A DNA stretch of 64,000 nt from Plicaturopsis crispa FD-325 SS-3 (Eukaryota > Basidiomycota > Agaricomycetes > Amylocorticiales > Amylocorticiaceae): positions 371,167 to 435,166 of the forward strand of contig KN832559.1 in the NCBI GenBank assembly GCA_000827205.1. The letters are read 5' to 3'. Positions 34,774 through 45,864 of this stretch are shown here, one piece after another (within the stretch, counting starts at the first letter, position 1; each line of letters starts with the position of its first letter). Under the pieces are notes generated by a model. That model made no database searches and was not told the origin of the DNA. It saw only the letters and a program-made list of their open reading frames with translations. The position numbers and the translations under genes are program-made.

Positions 34774-36251
34774 ATGCAGTCTCTTTCAGCACCTGGCATG
34801 GATCAATATCTGTATAGCCAACCCGACAGGGATTTTTCTGTCGGTGCATGCGAGTACACATGTGCACGACCGCGTATTGATAACTTCGTCGCCTTCCCCG
34901 CCACCTCGGTCGGCTGGCAGCCATCCAATCTTCCTCCTTTACCGTTGCAAACACTGCCTGAGGAGACTTCAGTGCTCCCAGTCGATCCTTGCTCCCATTC
35001 TACTTGGCAGCCTGACCCGTCATCTCTTTTCCCTCCGTCCTCCATCTCACCATCTTCCGATCAAACATTCGCCTCTGATCTCGTATGCGACAATGACGTT
35101 TACAAGGCATGTAACGACGCGATGGTCATAGGTATGTTCACGCGCACTTTTAGCTGCTTGCTAATGCAATATCAGCAATATCAGACCAGAGGGGTAATGT
35201 CGGATGCTATAATGCGGATATGCTTTCGCACCCGTCTGTGCTTCAGGAACAGATGTCCACTCCGTCCTCCTGGAACCCGTGGATGAGTTTTGGGAATGAA
35301 GTAGGTGTCGGCTCGGACATGGACTTCTACGCGTTTGATTCCTGTACCCCCTCATCATGGACGTCTCAAGCAGTTGATACGAGTGGAAACAGCTACATGT
35401 CTGCTGGATCTTCGGACTCCCCTGGCCTCGCTCAATTCGTATGTTACTCTGCTGTGTATCGCTCTGTTGTTCTCGTGTAATTAATCGTCGCCGTTGTGAA
35501 GGGTAATCATCGCGAAATCGGAGGCGTTCAGGGAGAAAACCTCCCCACGACTACTGCCACCAACACCTGCTTCCCGCCAACTCGTATCGCTAGCCCTAGC
35601 TCGGCTCTCCCAGGTCTTCGCCGCTCTTTCAGCATGGAGCACAATTTATCATCCTACGCCGGGCCCCGTATCCGTGAAATTGGTTCACGGAGCGCGCCTG
35701 CGTCTCCCCAGTCCGGCCAATATGGGCCGGCAGCGGCTTATGGCGGACCTCCTGGTAACCCTTGCGGACCGAGCTCGTCAGCTTCGCGCACAATTTCGGA
35801 AAACGGTTCCGGCGGTTCCCTCACCTCCATCGCCAGGCCTGTCGTCGCTACTTCGAACGTAGTTCAGGCAAACCATAACAGGAGAAAGAACAAGGCGAAT
35901 TTCTACTGTCCCGTGGATGGCTGCGGCGGTTCATTTACGAGGAAGGATTCTCTTCGAAGTGAGTTCTCTCTCGTTTCCCCGCGGGGTTTCTCTGCTCGCT
36001 TCGTGTATTGATAGTATAGCACCAACATCTGCGTAGGGCATTTGATATCGCATACTGGTGAACGGCATCATATATGTATTCATTGCAGGCACGCATTCTA
36101 CAATCGAGACGATAAGAAGCGACATGAACGAGAGCAGCACACCGATTTGAATCGATTGAATGGACAGTTTGGGTCGGTACCCGCCCCTCCGACTATACAG
36201 TCCAAGGCTACGAGTCCTAGGTTTGTCCCAAACCAAACGCCATGCCAATGA
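34774..36251 (+). CDS. C2H2 zinc-finger protein, tandem copy 1
   Basis: A probable transcription factor. The long N-terminal part is Ser/Pro-rich and disordered (MQSLSAPGMDQYLYSQPD; later SRSAPASPQSGQYGP). A basic family segment follows, RPVVATSNVVQANHNRRKNK, then two C-terminal fingers. Finger 1: C-x4-C then FTRKDSLR/RHLISH. Finger 2: CIHCRHAFYNRDDKKRHEREQH. A phase-1 intron (35959-36036, 78 nt) splits finger 1 just before its first zinc-binding His. Two other introns lie near 35131-35175 and 35438-35500. Two closely related genes follow on the same strand (37491, 40642), both with this intron position. The last residues after finger 2 are low complexity. Targets are unknown. The start is chosen from a TATA box at 34714. 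Confidence 0.82.
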
Positions 36252-37490
36252 CTGCCCGGTTATCGGGCACGGTGGGCGTCAATCAAAAGCGTAGGCTGCT
36301 CCAATCCATGATATCGTGCACTGATGATACGTTTTATCTCGCTTACAACTCTCTCTTTCGTTTGCTTTCCACGGACTCTTACGCTTACTTTTCTCTTCTC
36401 CCTTCACCCCCCGAATCCCACCGAACAGTTACTCCGCTATTGCCCCGCTATAGAATTTCTTGCTCTCAGCTTGTTACACCCCGCGTGCCTGACTGTGCTA
36501 TACCTCTTGCTGACCACACAGCGTTCGGACAAATCCTGGTCAACCTCCTTCCTCTGACGTATACTGACAGACAGGTCCTTGCAGACCCTTGCGCCACATT
36601 CACCCTCCCATTCAGTCAGCGACGACACCTGGCATCGAATGCAAAGTCCGAAATCGCGCTCGCCGTTCGCGTATCAATGACAGCTGCGCATACTAGTACT
36701 TCTGCGACGCCTCCAAAGCTCTGCCACTGTACCTATAACGAGCGTGCGTCCTTGCCTTGGGCTCTGGTGGGCTTGGCAGTCCCAATGCTTCTAGGGGGAA
36801 TTCTTGGGGAATTCGATGGTACGAACATATGGATTTACCGAAGTCCTTTTCTCATCCTCAACGCACAGCCTTCGCAATTTCCTTCTCGCCGAGTTCAATC
36901 AAGTATCTCGGTCTCCTAACGCGACAGCTCTGCACACAGCTAGTCCTAAGTACGCCCGCGACGCTCAGCTTTATCCGGGGTATCGTGGCCTTCTGTGACT
37001 GCACACGCTCCTTGGGTGCAAGGGGGCGCGGACGGCATTGTCCGCGGACGACCACTCCTCTGTCTAGCTGGTACGCAGCCTCATCTTTGTCGTGCTTTAT
37101 TTTCTTGGGGTTCTAATTTATGTTTCCGGAAACTTCAGTGCCCTTGAGCATACTCGGTGCTTCAGTGTATTCTGCTTTTTTCAAACTGTTCCCCGCGCCT
37201 CGCCGCAGGTCGTGTTCTGGCTCCGCCCCATTCTGCCTTCGGGCCGAGCTGCGTACCATCCTTGAGTAGGCAAACAGCATTCTACAGCCCTGGCCACAGC
37301 ATCTGTGGGTCACAGTTTTCGCACCATACATCTGCCACCCTCCGCCATCGCTTTCTCTTTCATCTCCTTTCACTTTCTCCCATGCTTTGTGAGGTCTCGA
37401 GTCTCTCTTCGAGTACTCCTTCCCATCGTTAGAGCTCCTTCCTGCCTTTATCTGAACGTGCGAGACTGCCTTTTTGATACTGAATTTTGC
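36252..37490. other. Intergenic / long 5' leader of zinc-finger gene 2
   Basis: A 225-codon frame at 36242-36919 overlaps the end of gene 1 but shows no domain, biased composition or paralogue support, so I do not call it. The stretch before 37491 is CT-rich (around 37320-37440), typical of fungal 5' leaders. Confidence 0.5.
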
Positions 37491-38948
37491 ATGGACGATT
37501 CTTCATTCGTGGACAATGTCTCCGTGGGCAATGGCATAGAGGTGCCTGATATCAGGGTGTCTTCCTACGACGATGACGACCTCGCTCTCGCCCAGCTCCA
37601 TGCGAATGCTCCATACTATATACCAGAGGTATTGTATATGTACCGAAAATCGTCGCCATTTCTGATCTCGTGGGCTCGGACAGGCTGACGTAGAAACATT
37701 ATTCTATGGTCCTCTCCTCTCTTCCTTTTTGCAGGACAACCTTGGAGGGCCAAATGCAAGCCGCATTGTCGCAGGCGATCACGATGGTAGTGGCCAGAAC
37801 GGTGGTGGGTGATTCTTTCATCCTTCTTCACTTCCATTCTCATTCATCGCCCATCCTAAGACTGGAGTCGTGAGATCCCGCGTGCTAGTCACGGTCAGGA
37901 ATTCGCTCACGAACAATTCCTTCAACCGAGGTCCCGTCCCATTCTATCCACTATACAACAATCACAGGATGCGTCGTATTCTATGCAACCGACAGCCCGT
38001 GACCGTGACCTTACATATGCGATGGAAGCTCCCGCATTTTCGTATACCTCGCCCATGAGTACGAAAGTCAATCCAAGCCCGTCTCTACCCCTCCCCTACC
38101 GTACGACGGTCTATTCCACTGCTCAGAACAGCAGCGACAGTTTCTCAGAAGCTCGTATTACCCCGGAGCGGCTCCCGACTCTTCAGATCGATCAAATCCC
38201 CATGAACGCCTTATCTATTTCTTTCCCGTCTACCCCAGACAATGTGGTATACGGAGGCGCCCTGTCACCAGGGGAACCATTGTGGCTAGGGCTGAATGTC
38301 GACATGGCGGGATCTGCCGACGGTTATCGCAGCTACCTATCCCATGTTCCTCCCGCTGACATAAAATGCCCTCCAAGCTCCCCGGGAGATGATCTTCTCT
38401 CACCTTTCAGCGGTGAGAGCAGTGGTAGCCCGGGATCAGCTAGCGACTACATGTCCAGCCCAGCATGCGAATCTCCATCATCTCCATCTCCGATTCGAGG
38501 GCGTGGCGTGTCAAGAAGCGCTCCCGCCTCCCGCAGAAGCAGCCCATACTCTTTTTCCCATGTCACCAGGCATCACCGACACCGTAGTGCCGACGAATCG
38601 ATCGATGATATGCGCCTCGAGGATATCGCGAGGCCTGTCGTGGGCTCGTCCAACATGATGCGAGCCAATCACAGCAAAAGGAGGTCTGAAGCCACTTGGG
38701 AGTGTCCCCTGTGCGACGGCACGTTCACGAGAAGGGGGAGCTTGAAGAGTGCGCATCTCGCCCTTGCTTCCGATAAGATGTACTCATGGATGCGACCGCG
38801 GGTGCTAGGACATATGAATTCGCACAGCGGACGCCGTGATTTTCATTGCTCACATTGCAATTCCACCTTCCTCAACCGGCCCGACATGACACGGCACCAG
38901 AAAAACCTGCACGGTCAGGAAGGCGCTACCGAGCAGACTCCAGGGTAG
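37491..38948 (+). CDS. C2H2 zinc-finger protein, tandem copy 2
   Basis: Exon 1 starts at ATG 37491 (MDDSSFVDNVSVGNGIEVPD) and ends before GTATTG near 37629. A short exon (DNLGGPNASRIVAGDHDGSG) follows, then a long exon with Ser/Pro-rich sequence (GRGVSRSAPASRRSSPYSFS), the family segment RPVVGSSNMMRANHSKRRSE and finger 1 (CPLCDGTFTRRGSLK/RHMNSH). Finger 2 is CSHCNSTFLNRPDMTRHQKNLH. The finger-1 intron (38749-38808) is exactly 60 nt, phase 1, without stop codons, so the unspliced frame is also open and would put 20 residues inside the finger. I end the frame at TAG 38946-38948, but a GTAGGT donor overlaps the stop, so a further short exon is possible. Presumed nuclear regulator; targets unknown. 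Confidence 0.8.
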
Positions 38949-40641
38949 GTACGCCTTGTCCTCTACTCCCCCGGATGCTCGGCGATACTCCAGGATTGTG
39001 GAATTGGGGTTGTATCCATCGTGGCTACAGCGTCCTGAGTTCTCGGAGAACCAACCACCACACCTTACACTAAGTACGTTCATCTCATGTCACGTTTCCA
39101 TGTTCTCCCGCGAAATTTTCCGCTGTCGTCGCATCTCCCATTGCTTTTCGTGTCTAGTTTTCTGTTTTGTGTCATCTTGATCGCCGCTCTCGTGTTTGTC
39201 GCGTGTTTTCAATATATGCAATCCCTACTTTCTCGCGATATGCTCGTATACCGACGCCGCTGTATCATGTTCTTTGGATCCATGGACATTGTCTTGACCG
39301 CCGATCACGAGTAATGTGAATATTCATGTTCGACTTGAAGAGGTCGAGCATTAGTACTATGCATGCACCGTTTCTAAATCATCGCTCACGGAACAATTGC
39401 GGTGGGCTTTCATGCTGAGAGAAGCTGCTTTTTTTCGACGAACTACATACTTACATCGCATATCCCAAACGATAAGGAGGTCCAAGTTACTAACTCAGAT
39501 ACTATAGCTTCACCGTACATGTCGGAAGTTTAGCCGGAGTACTACTGTATAGAAAACTTCCCCGACGTCTTCATATCTCATTCAAGGAAGGTACTTGTGC
39601 TGTAGTACTTGCACCGGCGTACTCAGCAAGCACTTCCATTTTTATTTTCCCCCTTTTGACCGTGACGATGTGAACTCGCAAAAGTGCATGTTGTATATAT
39701 CTTATCTAACCCACGCGTCGGAGGCAATTACGTCATATTACTAGGTTTGAAATTTCCAAATTTCCAACTCGACGCATACCGTGATCGTCGTCGATTGCAT
39801 CTTCCTTCTACCCCTAGTCTCAGATCTCAGTTTTCTCCAGTCCCCAGTGTATCCGGCACTGTACAGCAAGTTCATAGCATGCCTACGAAGGCTACGGCTG
39901 GCTGACCTCGTCTATACTTTCGATACTGTGGGCTTGATCTCTTGCAGATCATTTGTTATACTGCATTCTCTGGTGTAAATCACTATTGGCGCGAACTCTC
40001 AATCGCTCATGCACAGGCCACTTCTCTTCGTACCTAGCGATCGACTTGGGTCGTCACAGATGGATTCAAACCTGTCTCGGAAAATGACGGTAGCAACATC
40101 GCCTTGAGGCTCGGAGCGCAAGGTTGGCGCATTTCTTATTACATATCCCGATCTCGAAACCTCTGAACTGTATCGAGATTAGGATACCTCCTACTGGTGG
40201 CCTTCGTCTTGACCGGATCAAATCTTTGTGTTAATCGTGCGTAGTGTGGGGTGATTAGAGCTGTGAGCAACAATATTGGAGCATTCCTATGGTAAGCATC
40301 CAGTGACGATGTGCCACGAGTCAAAAGACATTTTCCTCGTCAAGCTCCGACCTAGTACGGGACATCACTATCACGCATTGTGAGTGTCGTAGCATATCTA
40401 TTGCGCCAAAACCACTCGATTCGAAACCTTCAATTTATCAGGTGCTTCGAGTACGAATAAAGCGAGCTGCGCCGATTGCTTTTCGGGTTCTTCGCAGCTC
40501 AGGATACCGCACTCGGGACGCTTTGTCGCAGCTCACAAAGGCAGAGTAATGCAGTGCTCCTGTGTAACGGTTATAAGTCATATACAGCCCTTGCGATGTT
40601 TCTCGTCTTGCGCACCCCCTCCTTTTTTTTCTTTTGTGTCT
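38949..40641. other. Intergenic space between zinc-finger genes 2 and 3
   Basis: About 1.7 kb with only short frames (for example 39087-39314, 39684-39905) lacking any family feature. It probably contains the regulatory region of gene 3. I see no transposon or RNA gene. Confidence 0.5.
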
Positions 40642-42342
40642 ATGTTCCCGAGTCCCTCTGATTCTCAGTTTGATTATAACTTCAGTATAGTAGACCGAGA
40701 TGGTCAGGCTCTCCACTCACCTCTCGACTCTTCTTATAGAAATCGGCGAGGTTTGACCGTTATAACACCTCCGCACCTCACGACTGTAGGGCACCATGAT
40801 GGTACCTCTCAACGCCATGCCTCTACTCTCCTCGACAATCCTTCCGCCCTTTCGTCGCCTGGCAATTACGGTGGTCTCGGCAGCCATCTTTCACCCCACT
40901 TGTGTATGTACTTACCTATATCTAGCGGCTGTTTACCTCCTCGACTAATTATTTTCTTTTGCATAGCGCGCAGCTATACCCCCTTCCCGCACGACCGGCC
41001 TTCGGACAATGTTCTCGTCGGAGATTTCACTGTCGGTCAGCCGCCGCATGCGCTAAGTGACGGTTTCCAGAACCTCACACTCTACCAGACCCCGGGCCAA
41101 CACAACAGCGCCCCTCAGCCATCCAGCGAAAGCGCCATCTCCTATCGACCATACGCTCCCCTTGTCAGTGACCGTACGGGGTCCAATCATGATAGCGTTC
41201 ATGCTGAATATAGTGCGGACGACTCCCCATACGTTTCGGCTAGTTCAAGCGACCTCTCGCATCCTTTTGAGTCCGACACCAGCCCCTTCTCTCAATCGAG
41301 TCACCACTATCCTCTGCAGCGCATTTACGGTGCTCTAGATGAACTACACTCTGCCTATACCGATGGAGATACCCTTCGTGTTCCGCCTACCCCGGGCGGA
41401 GACTCGCCATCATCAGTCTCGTCTGTCTCTGAATTCAATGACGGCGCGATGTCTCCTCATATACCCGCGCCCCTACCTGAGCATGGCTCGGCTGCATTCG
41501 CGCTCTACCCTCTCTCTACTTTCAGGGACACCCTCGATGTCCCGCGAGGCCAAATATATGGCTCCTCATCTCCGCGCTCAGCTACATCCGACTTCAGCGG
41601 CGCCTCGCTATGTCCTTGCATGTCCGAGATGCTCAATCTTCCCGGCGACATGACGGACTTCCAGGACCGCTCCTCCATCAGTGAGGACTCGTCGCATGTA
41701 CAGCATAGCGCACCCAGCCTCTCGCCCTCAGTGCCAATCATCAACAACGCTTTCCTGTCTGTGTTCAATCCGGCGCCAGATGAATGGACTGTGCAAGCGG
41801 GGCACACCCGCCAGAGAGCTCACAGTGCACAGGGCCTCGTATCTCATACGACCCGATCTGCTCATGGCCTCGACTCATTCCGGAGTGCCCCCTCGTCGCC
41901 TCGGCCCCCAACTTATACCCACGCACCTGCGACCGTTCCCGGAAGCCAGATATCTGTTGGTGACGGCCTGCAGACATCGCCCGGATTCGGACATCCCAGC
42001 GCAAGCAGTAGCTCGAGCCTACAGCCGAGGGCCGTAGTTGCGTCCGACAAGGTCTTCACCGCCAACCATAAAAGACGCACACATAAGGCCAAATTCTTCT
42101 GCCGCGGATGCGGCCAGTCGTTTACCAGAAAGGCATCACTTCACCGCACGTTTCTTTCCCATTCATTCCATTGTGCGGGCCTGACAAAGAATTATCCATA
42201 TGCAGGACATGACAACTCGCACTCGGGTCAACGCAAGTACGCGTGTACAAAATGCCTTCACCGTTTCGTCAACCGCGACGATTGCAAGCGGCACTTGATC
42301 TGTGTGCATCACATTGGGACTCGATCTTACGAGGACTTGTAA
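40642..42342 (+). CDS. C2H2 zinc-finger protein, tandem copy 3
   Basis: Start ATG 40642 (MFPSPSDSQFDYNFSIVD). A frame open further upstream starts in a pyrimidine-rich leader and is not used. Most of the protein is Ser/Pro-rich and disordered, with SFRSAPSSPRPPTYTHAP near the C-terminal third. The family segment PRAVVASDKVFTANHKRRTH leads into finger 1 (CRGCGQSFTRKASLH/RHDNSH) and finger 2 (CTKCLHRFVNRDDCKRHLICVH). The finger-1 intron fits 42146-42205, again 60 nt and phase 1, but its donor would be GC rather than GT. A second intron lies near 40904-40966. Both introns are stop-free in frame, so the genomic frame is continuous for 597 codons. It is more diverged from copies 1 and 2 than they are from each other. 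Confidence 0.8.
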   Translation: MFPSPSDSQFDYNFSIVDRDGQALHSPLDSSYRNRRGLTVITPPHLTTVGHHDGTSQRHASTLLDNPSALSSPGNYGGLGSHLSPHLCMYLPISSGCLPPRLIIFFCIARSYTPFPHDRPSDNVLVGDFTVGQPPHALSDGFQNLTLYQTPGQHNSAPQPSSESAISYRPYAPLVSDRTGSNHDSVHAEYSADDSPYVSASSSDLSHPFESDTSPFSQSSHHYPLQRIYGALDELHSAYTDGDTLRVPPTPGGDSPSSVSSVSEFNDGAMSPHIPAPLPEHGSAAFALYPLSTFRDTLDVPRGQIYGSSSPRSATSDFSGASLCPCMSEMLNLPGDMTDFQDRSSISEDSSHVQHSAPSLSPSVPIINNAFLSVFNPAPDEWTVQAGHTRQRAHSAQGLVSHTTRSAHGLDSFRSAPSSPRPPTYTHAPATVPGSQISVGDGLQTSPGFGHPSASSSSSLQPRAVVASDKVFTANHKRRTHKAKFFCRGCGQSFTRKASLHRTFLSHSFHCAGLTKNYPYAGHDNSHSGQRKYACTKCLHRFVNRDDCKRHLICVHHIGTRSYEDL

Positions 42343-44192
42343 TGAGTCGTATATCCCCTGGTTAGTAGTTCTCGTCTATACTTTCCTCTATGGCACGAAG
42401 CTCTCATCTAGTTTTCTCTTCGTAGGTCTACCCGGACTACGGTGGACTCGGACTTTGAGCGTATATTTCCTCTCGGACCCATCCCACATCCCTGCCATGC
42501 TGCTTTCTCCATGTTTTCCTCTGTGGACTCGGACTTTGAGCGTATATTTGGACCTTGATCACATGCGCCATGCTGCCTTGCTTTTTGTTCTCTTGCTAAG
42601 TTCGCGCTTTCTTCCTCGTTCTGTCATAGTCGTCGTCGTAATGCTTTCCTTGCGCATAACCCTACTTATACCATAATACACTGATACCCATTGATACCCA
42701 TTATTCCTCGCAGTTTAATCATCAACGCGCCGAGCGTGCTCGTTCAGTACTGGCATGAAGTGGACGAAGGTGCCCCAAGATCGAACTTCAACCCGATTTC
42801 TTCACCGCGCGTGGCGGCACGTCGGGCCGCGGGTCGTACGCGACAAGCGTGAAGATCTACTCAAGCGTCTTTTGCTCACATTTTTACTCGACTTTGCATC
42901 AACTTTGCATACACGATATCAAGTACAATCAAGTACAGCACCCCAGTCCCCCCGGCATGTGCGAGCAACAAGTCGATACCAGGTGGGGCACGGGATTCTG
43001 ACGACTCCAACCGAGTCCAGCAGTCACAGCAGGTACTGCAGCTGTATCCTACCAAAGTCTCCTCGATCGCGCTTGGCTCTGCACAACGATGCTCTTGGCT
43101 CCATCTGGTGCCTACTAGTCTCCCTTAACAAACGAGAAATCAACCTCACATGCTTGGATATCCTTGTCTGACGCGCTTAACGCGTATGCCTTTCCTCTCC
43201 GACCCGGGACACATCTCCACCAAAGGAATGCGCGGCGCCTGCTGGAACTTTATGAGGCCCGTAGGACTCACTCTGCCACCTATGTGCAATAGCTTTACCA
43301 CGACCACATCCATAATAGGCCTGAAGGCAATAGCGTGCGCGTTCGACGATCGGCATCACAATTATTGCTGGTACAAACTAATCAAAGCCCTAAGTGGGAT
43401 ACACAGACGCGGCGCTGCATATACTATATACGCAGTCTGGTTGTCCGAGCGCCACACCATCCGCGCCCCCATGGTCCATGGATGGCCGGATTAAGATCAT
43501 TGTTTGTTGTAAGTTATCGCAGGCCGCTCAAGATCTGGTTTTCCTCATGCACGCCATATATTTTTGCAGGATATAGTGTTGTACCAATGCGATGAAGTCC
43601 ATGTCAAAGTGAAGGCGACGTAATGACCTTCCGTGACGCCATCTTGTAGCGATAACCATCCGTCCGAAGATCCACAACTCTCCGAGAGGGGGGAGATTCG
43701 GTATCCTTGATACTACCGTGGTTTCCGTGGGTCCCTTTGACTGTGCGTGCTTTGCTGCTATCCCTCTTGGAGATCGTTGGAGGGTGCCTTGCGTGCCTCT
43801 GTCTAAGAGGGAGGTAGTCCCATGCGTCGGAAGCACTCGGAGGTATGGCATCAAGGCGTCTGCTCAGTTCGATGCCGTGTTAGAGAGCTTGATTGGCCGA
43901 CGACCGGAGCCTTGTGATCCCCACAGCCAGCATAACTGCCCGTCCAGGTGTCCTTGACTTGACAGTTCTCGATCTGGTTGGCTCGGTGGGCGCACGATTA
44001 AGCTTTCGCCCGGTGAGCGGGCACCTTTCTCCATATGTAAATGCGATCATGCCACCATCTTTATTAGAAGTTTTCAGCTCGCGCTTATCATCTCATACTC
44101 GTCCCCCAACTAGGATGCCAAAAGTGTCAGTGCGTACGGTTTTGAGCTATGTATGGCCAGTGTACAATGATCATTTACACCGCTCACAGATT
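42343..44192. other. Intergenic region with a 27-nt direct repeat
   Basis: Frames here (42755-43171, 43150-43494) show no family features. Short direct repeats are present, the clearest at 42442 and 42523. The segment must also hold the promoter of the F-box gene at 44193. Confidence 0.5.
42442..42549 (+). repeat. 27-nt perfect direct repeat, copies 81 nt apart
   Basis: GTGGACTCGGACTTTGAGCG and the next seven bases occur at 42442-42468 and 42523-42549. They lie about 100-200 nt past the stop of zinc-finger gene 3, so they are probably in its 3' untranslated region. Confidence 0.85.
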
Positions 44193-45653
44193 ATGCCTCT
44201 TCCAACTACTCGACAGGAGCGAGACGACATAATGAGCTACACTGCTGAAGAGGTGCACGTCCCCCGGCGGCAGCTCAGAGACGCGGCGGACGGGCCCCCT
44301 TCTGCGCCTACCATCGCCTTCGATGCTAGACCAGTGACTTCACTGCCAAATGAGGTGCTCGCCCTTATTTTCGAGGCCGGCCACTTCTTGGATCCACCGG
44401 TAGCATACAAGAAGAAAAACTTCCGGCAACTTCAAAAGCCAGGACCGTTTCGCGCCACAGTCGCCTCCGTGTCGAGACGTTGGCGCGCGATCGCGACCAG
44501 GCTGCCATCTATCTGGCGGTCGATTCACATAGACCTTGCATGCCCCTCCGATGCGCCGATAGTAGCAGAGGTCCTGCGGCGTTCCGAACCGTCAGGGATT
44601 TTTTTGACACTTAGTTCAGAGCCTTCGTCTGACTCTCGCTCCGAGGACGCCGTCTTACTGGACCTCGTTCTCATGCACATCGAGCGGTGGGAAGAGTTCG
44701 TCGTCGAGACTGGGTCTATCCCAATGCTGGTGGAGCTGTGTGCGCGCCTAGGGCCTGCATTTGCACCCTTGCTCCGGCGAATTGTCGTGAACGCGCACAA
44801 CGTGGGACCTGCCAGCGCCTGGCAGGGTTACACGCCAATATTCGAGGGCGGTACACCATCCTTGCGACACCTGTCATACCACGGTATCGCGCTGCATATG
44901 GCTCCCCCGTGTTGTCATTCAGTAACTACTCTCAATCTAGAGTCCATCCATCGCGACGAATTCCGAATATCGTTTCACGACCTCCGCGAGTTTCTTAACG
45001 GATTCACTTCCCTCGAAAGGCTTCGTCTCAAAGGTGATTTCGTCTACGGATGGTCTATAGATGGATGGCCCGCTAGCCAGGACAAGCCGACACTTCCTCG
45101 CTTGCGCTACATGGCTGTCCAAGCAGAAGACAAGGCCGCCCATTCAATAGCAAACATACTCGCGTTTATACGGGCACCGATCCTGGAGACCGTTGTGTTG
45201 GATTCCCTTGAGGGATTCAGCGGGGGGTTCTTCCAACGGATTGCCGGGGGATCAAATCTGCTAGCCGTGCGTACGATGAAGCTCACGTTCTGCCGCTGGG
45301 GGAATGCGAATTCCCGGCAAATCATGAAGGCGTTCCCACAGCTATCGCACCTGCACCTCAACGGGCGCTGGGAAGACTGCTATCGCGCACTGCTCTACGA
45401 CGAGACCGGCCCGCCCCTGTGCGCACATTTATGTCAAATCACACTTCCAATCTACGGACTTACGACCGCTCAGTCCGGCGCGCTGTGTGAGGCGATGAAG
45501 GTGCGCACACAGCAGGGTGTGCGCGTACCCTTGATTCGCATACCTGCGTTTGCTGCGCAGTCATGGCATGCGACGTCCCTCGAGCAGCTCAGGGTAGCGG
45601 CACCTGTGGAGATTATCGCGCTGTCTGGTAATGTGGGTGCGGATGGATCGTGA
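44193..45653 (+). CDS. F-box-like protein, paralogue of the gene at 22141
   Basis: A single exon of 486 aa from ATG 44193 (MPLPTTRQERDDIMSYTAEE). The open frame extends upstream to 43893, but that part has no F-box-family character and seems untranslated; ATGs at 44049 or 44115 remain possible. F-box-like motif VTSLPNEVLALIFEAGHFL, then ATVASVSRRWRAIATRLPSIW, parallel to the 22141 gene. Leucine-rich spacing follows (LRHLSYHGIAL, LERLRLKGDFVYGW, LETVVLDSLEG, LSHLHLNGRW). Expected role: substrate receptor of an SCF ubiquitin ligase; target unknown. It stands alone between zinc-finger gene 3 and the AIFM3-like gene. The two paralogues differ at most positions outside the F-box, so the duplication is old. 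Confidence 0.76.
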   Translation: MPLPTTRQERDDIMSYTAEEVHVPRRQLRDAADGPPSAPTIAFDARPVTSLPNEVLALIFEAGHFLDPPVAYKKKNFRQLQKPGPFRATVASVSRRWRAIATRLPSIWRSIHIDLACPSDAPIVAEVLRRSEPSGIFLTLSSEPSSDSRSEDAVLLDLVLMHIERWEEFVVETGSIPMLVELCARLGPAFAPLLRRIVVNAHNVGPASAWQGYTPIFEGGTPSLRHLSYHGIALHMAPPCCHSVTTLNLESIHRDEFRISFHDLREFLNGFTSLERLRLKGDFVYGWSIDGWPASQDKPTLPRLRYMAVQAEDKAAHSIANILAFIRAPILETVVLDSLEGFSGGFFQRIAGGSNLLAVRTMKLTFCRWGNANSRQIMKAFPQLSHLHLNGRWEDCYRALLYDETGPPLCAHLCQITLPIYGLTTAQSGALCEAMKVRTQQGVRVPLIRIPAFAAQSWHATSLEQLRVAAPVEIIALSGNVGADGS

Positions 45654-45864
45654 TGTAGGCGCGCGTAGCAGTGAATTTGCGGTGCGTACAGCCAGAGCAG
45701 GCCACGTCAGGACGATGAATCTTCTTTCCTTCCTTCTTCCCAGTACTAGTACCATTACGATATTCATTCACACTTTTAGCCCTCGATACACAATACACAA
45801 TACAACACTTGTAATTACACTTCGTTTGCCCTTCGTCTTTGCGAATCATTAATGATATATGCCT

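Noticed and set aside
36242-36919. 225-codon open frame
   Set aside because: No domain, no paralogue and no start context. It overlaps the end of zinc-finger gene 1 and is composition-typical of leader sequence.
40549-40641. Upstream extension of zinc-finger gene 3
   Set aside because: Runs through a pyrimidine-rich leader and a T run; the ATG at 40642 gives a start similar in kind to the other copies.
43893-44192. 100-codon N-terminal extension of the F-box gene at 44193
   Set aside because: Composition and lack of similarity to the paralogue at 22141 suggest leader sequence. ATG 44193 gives a length matching the paralogue.
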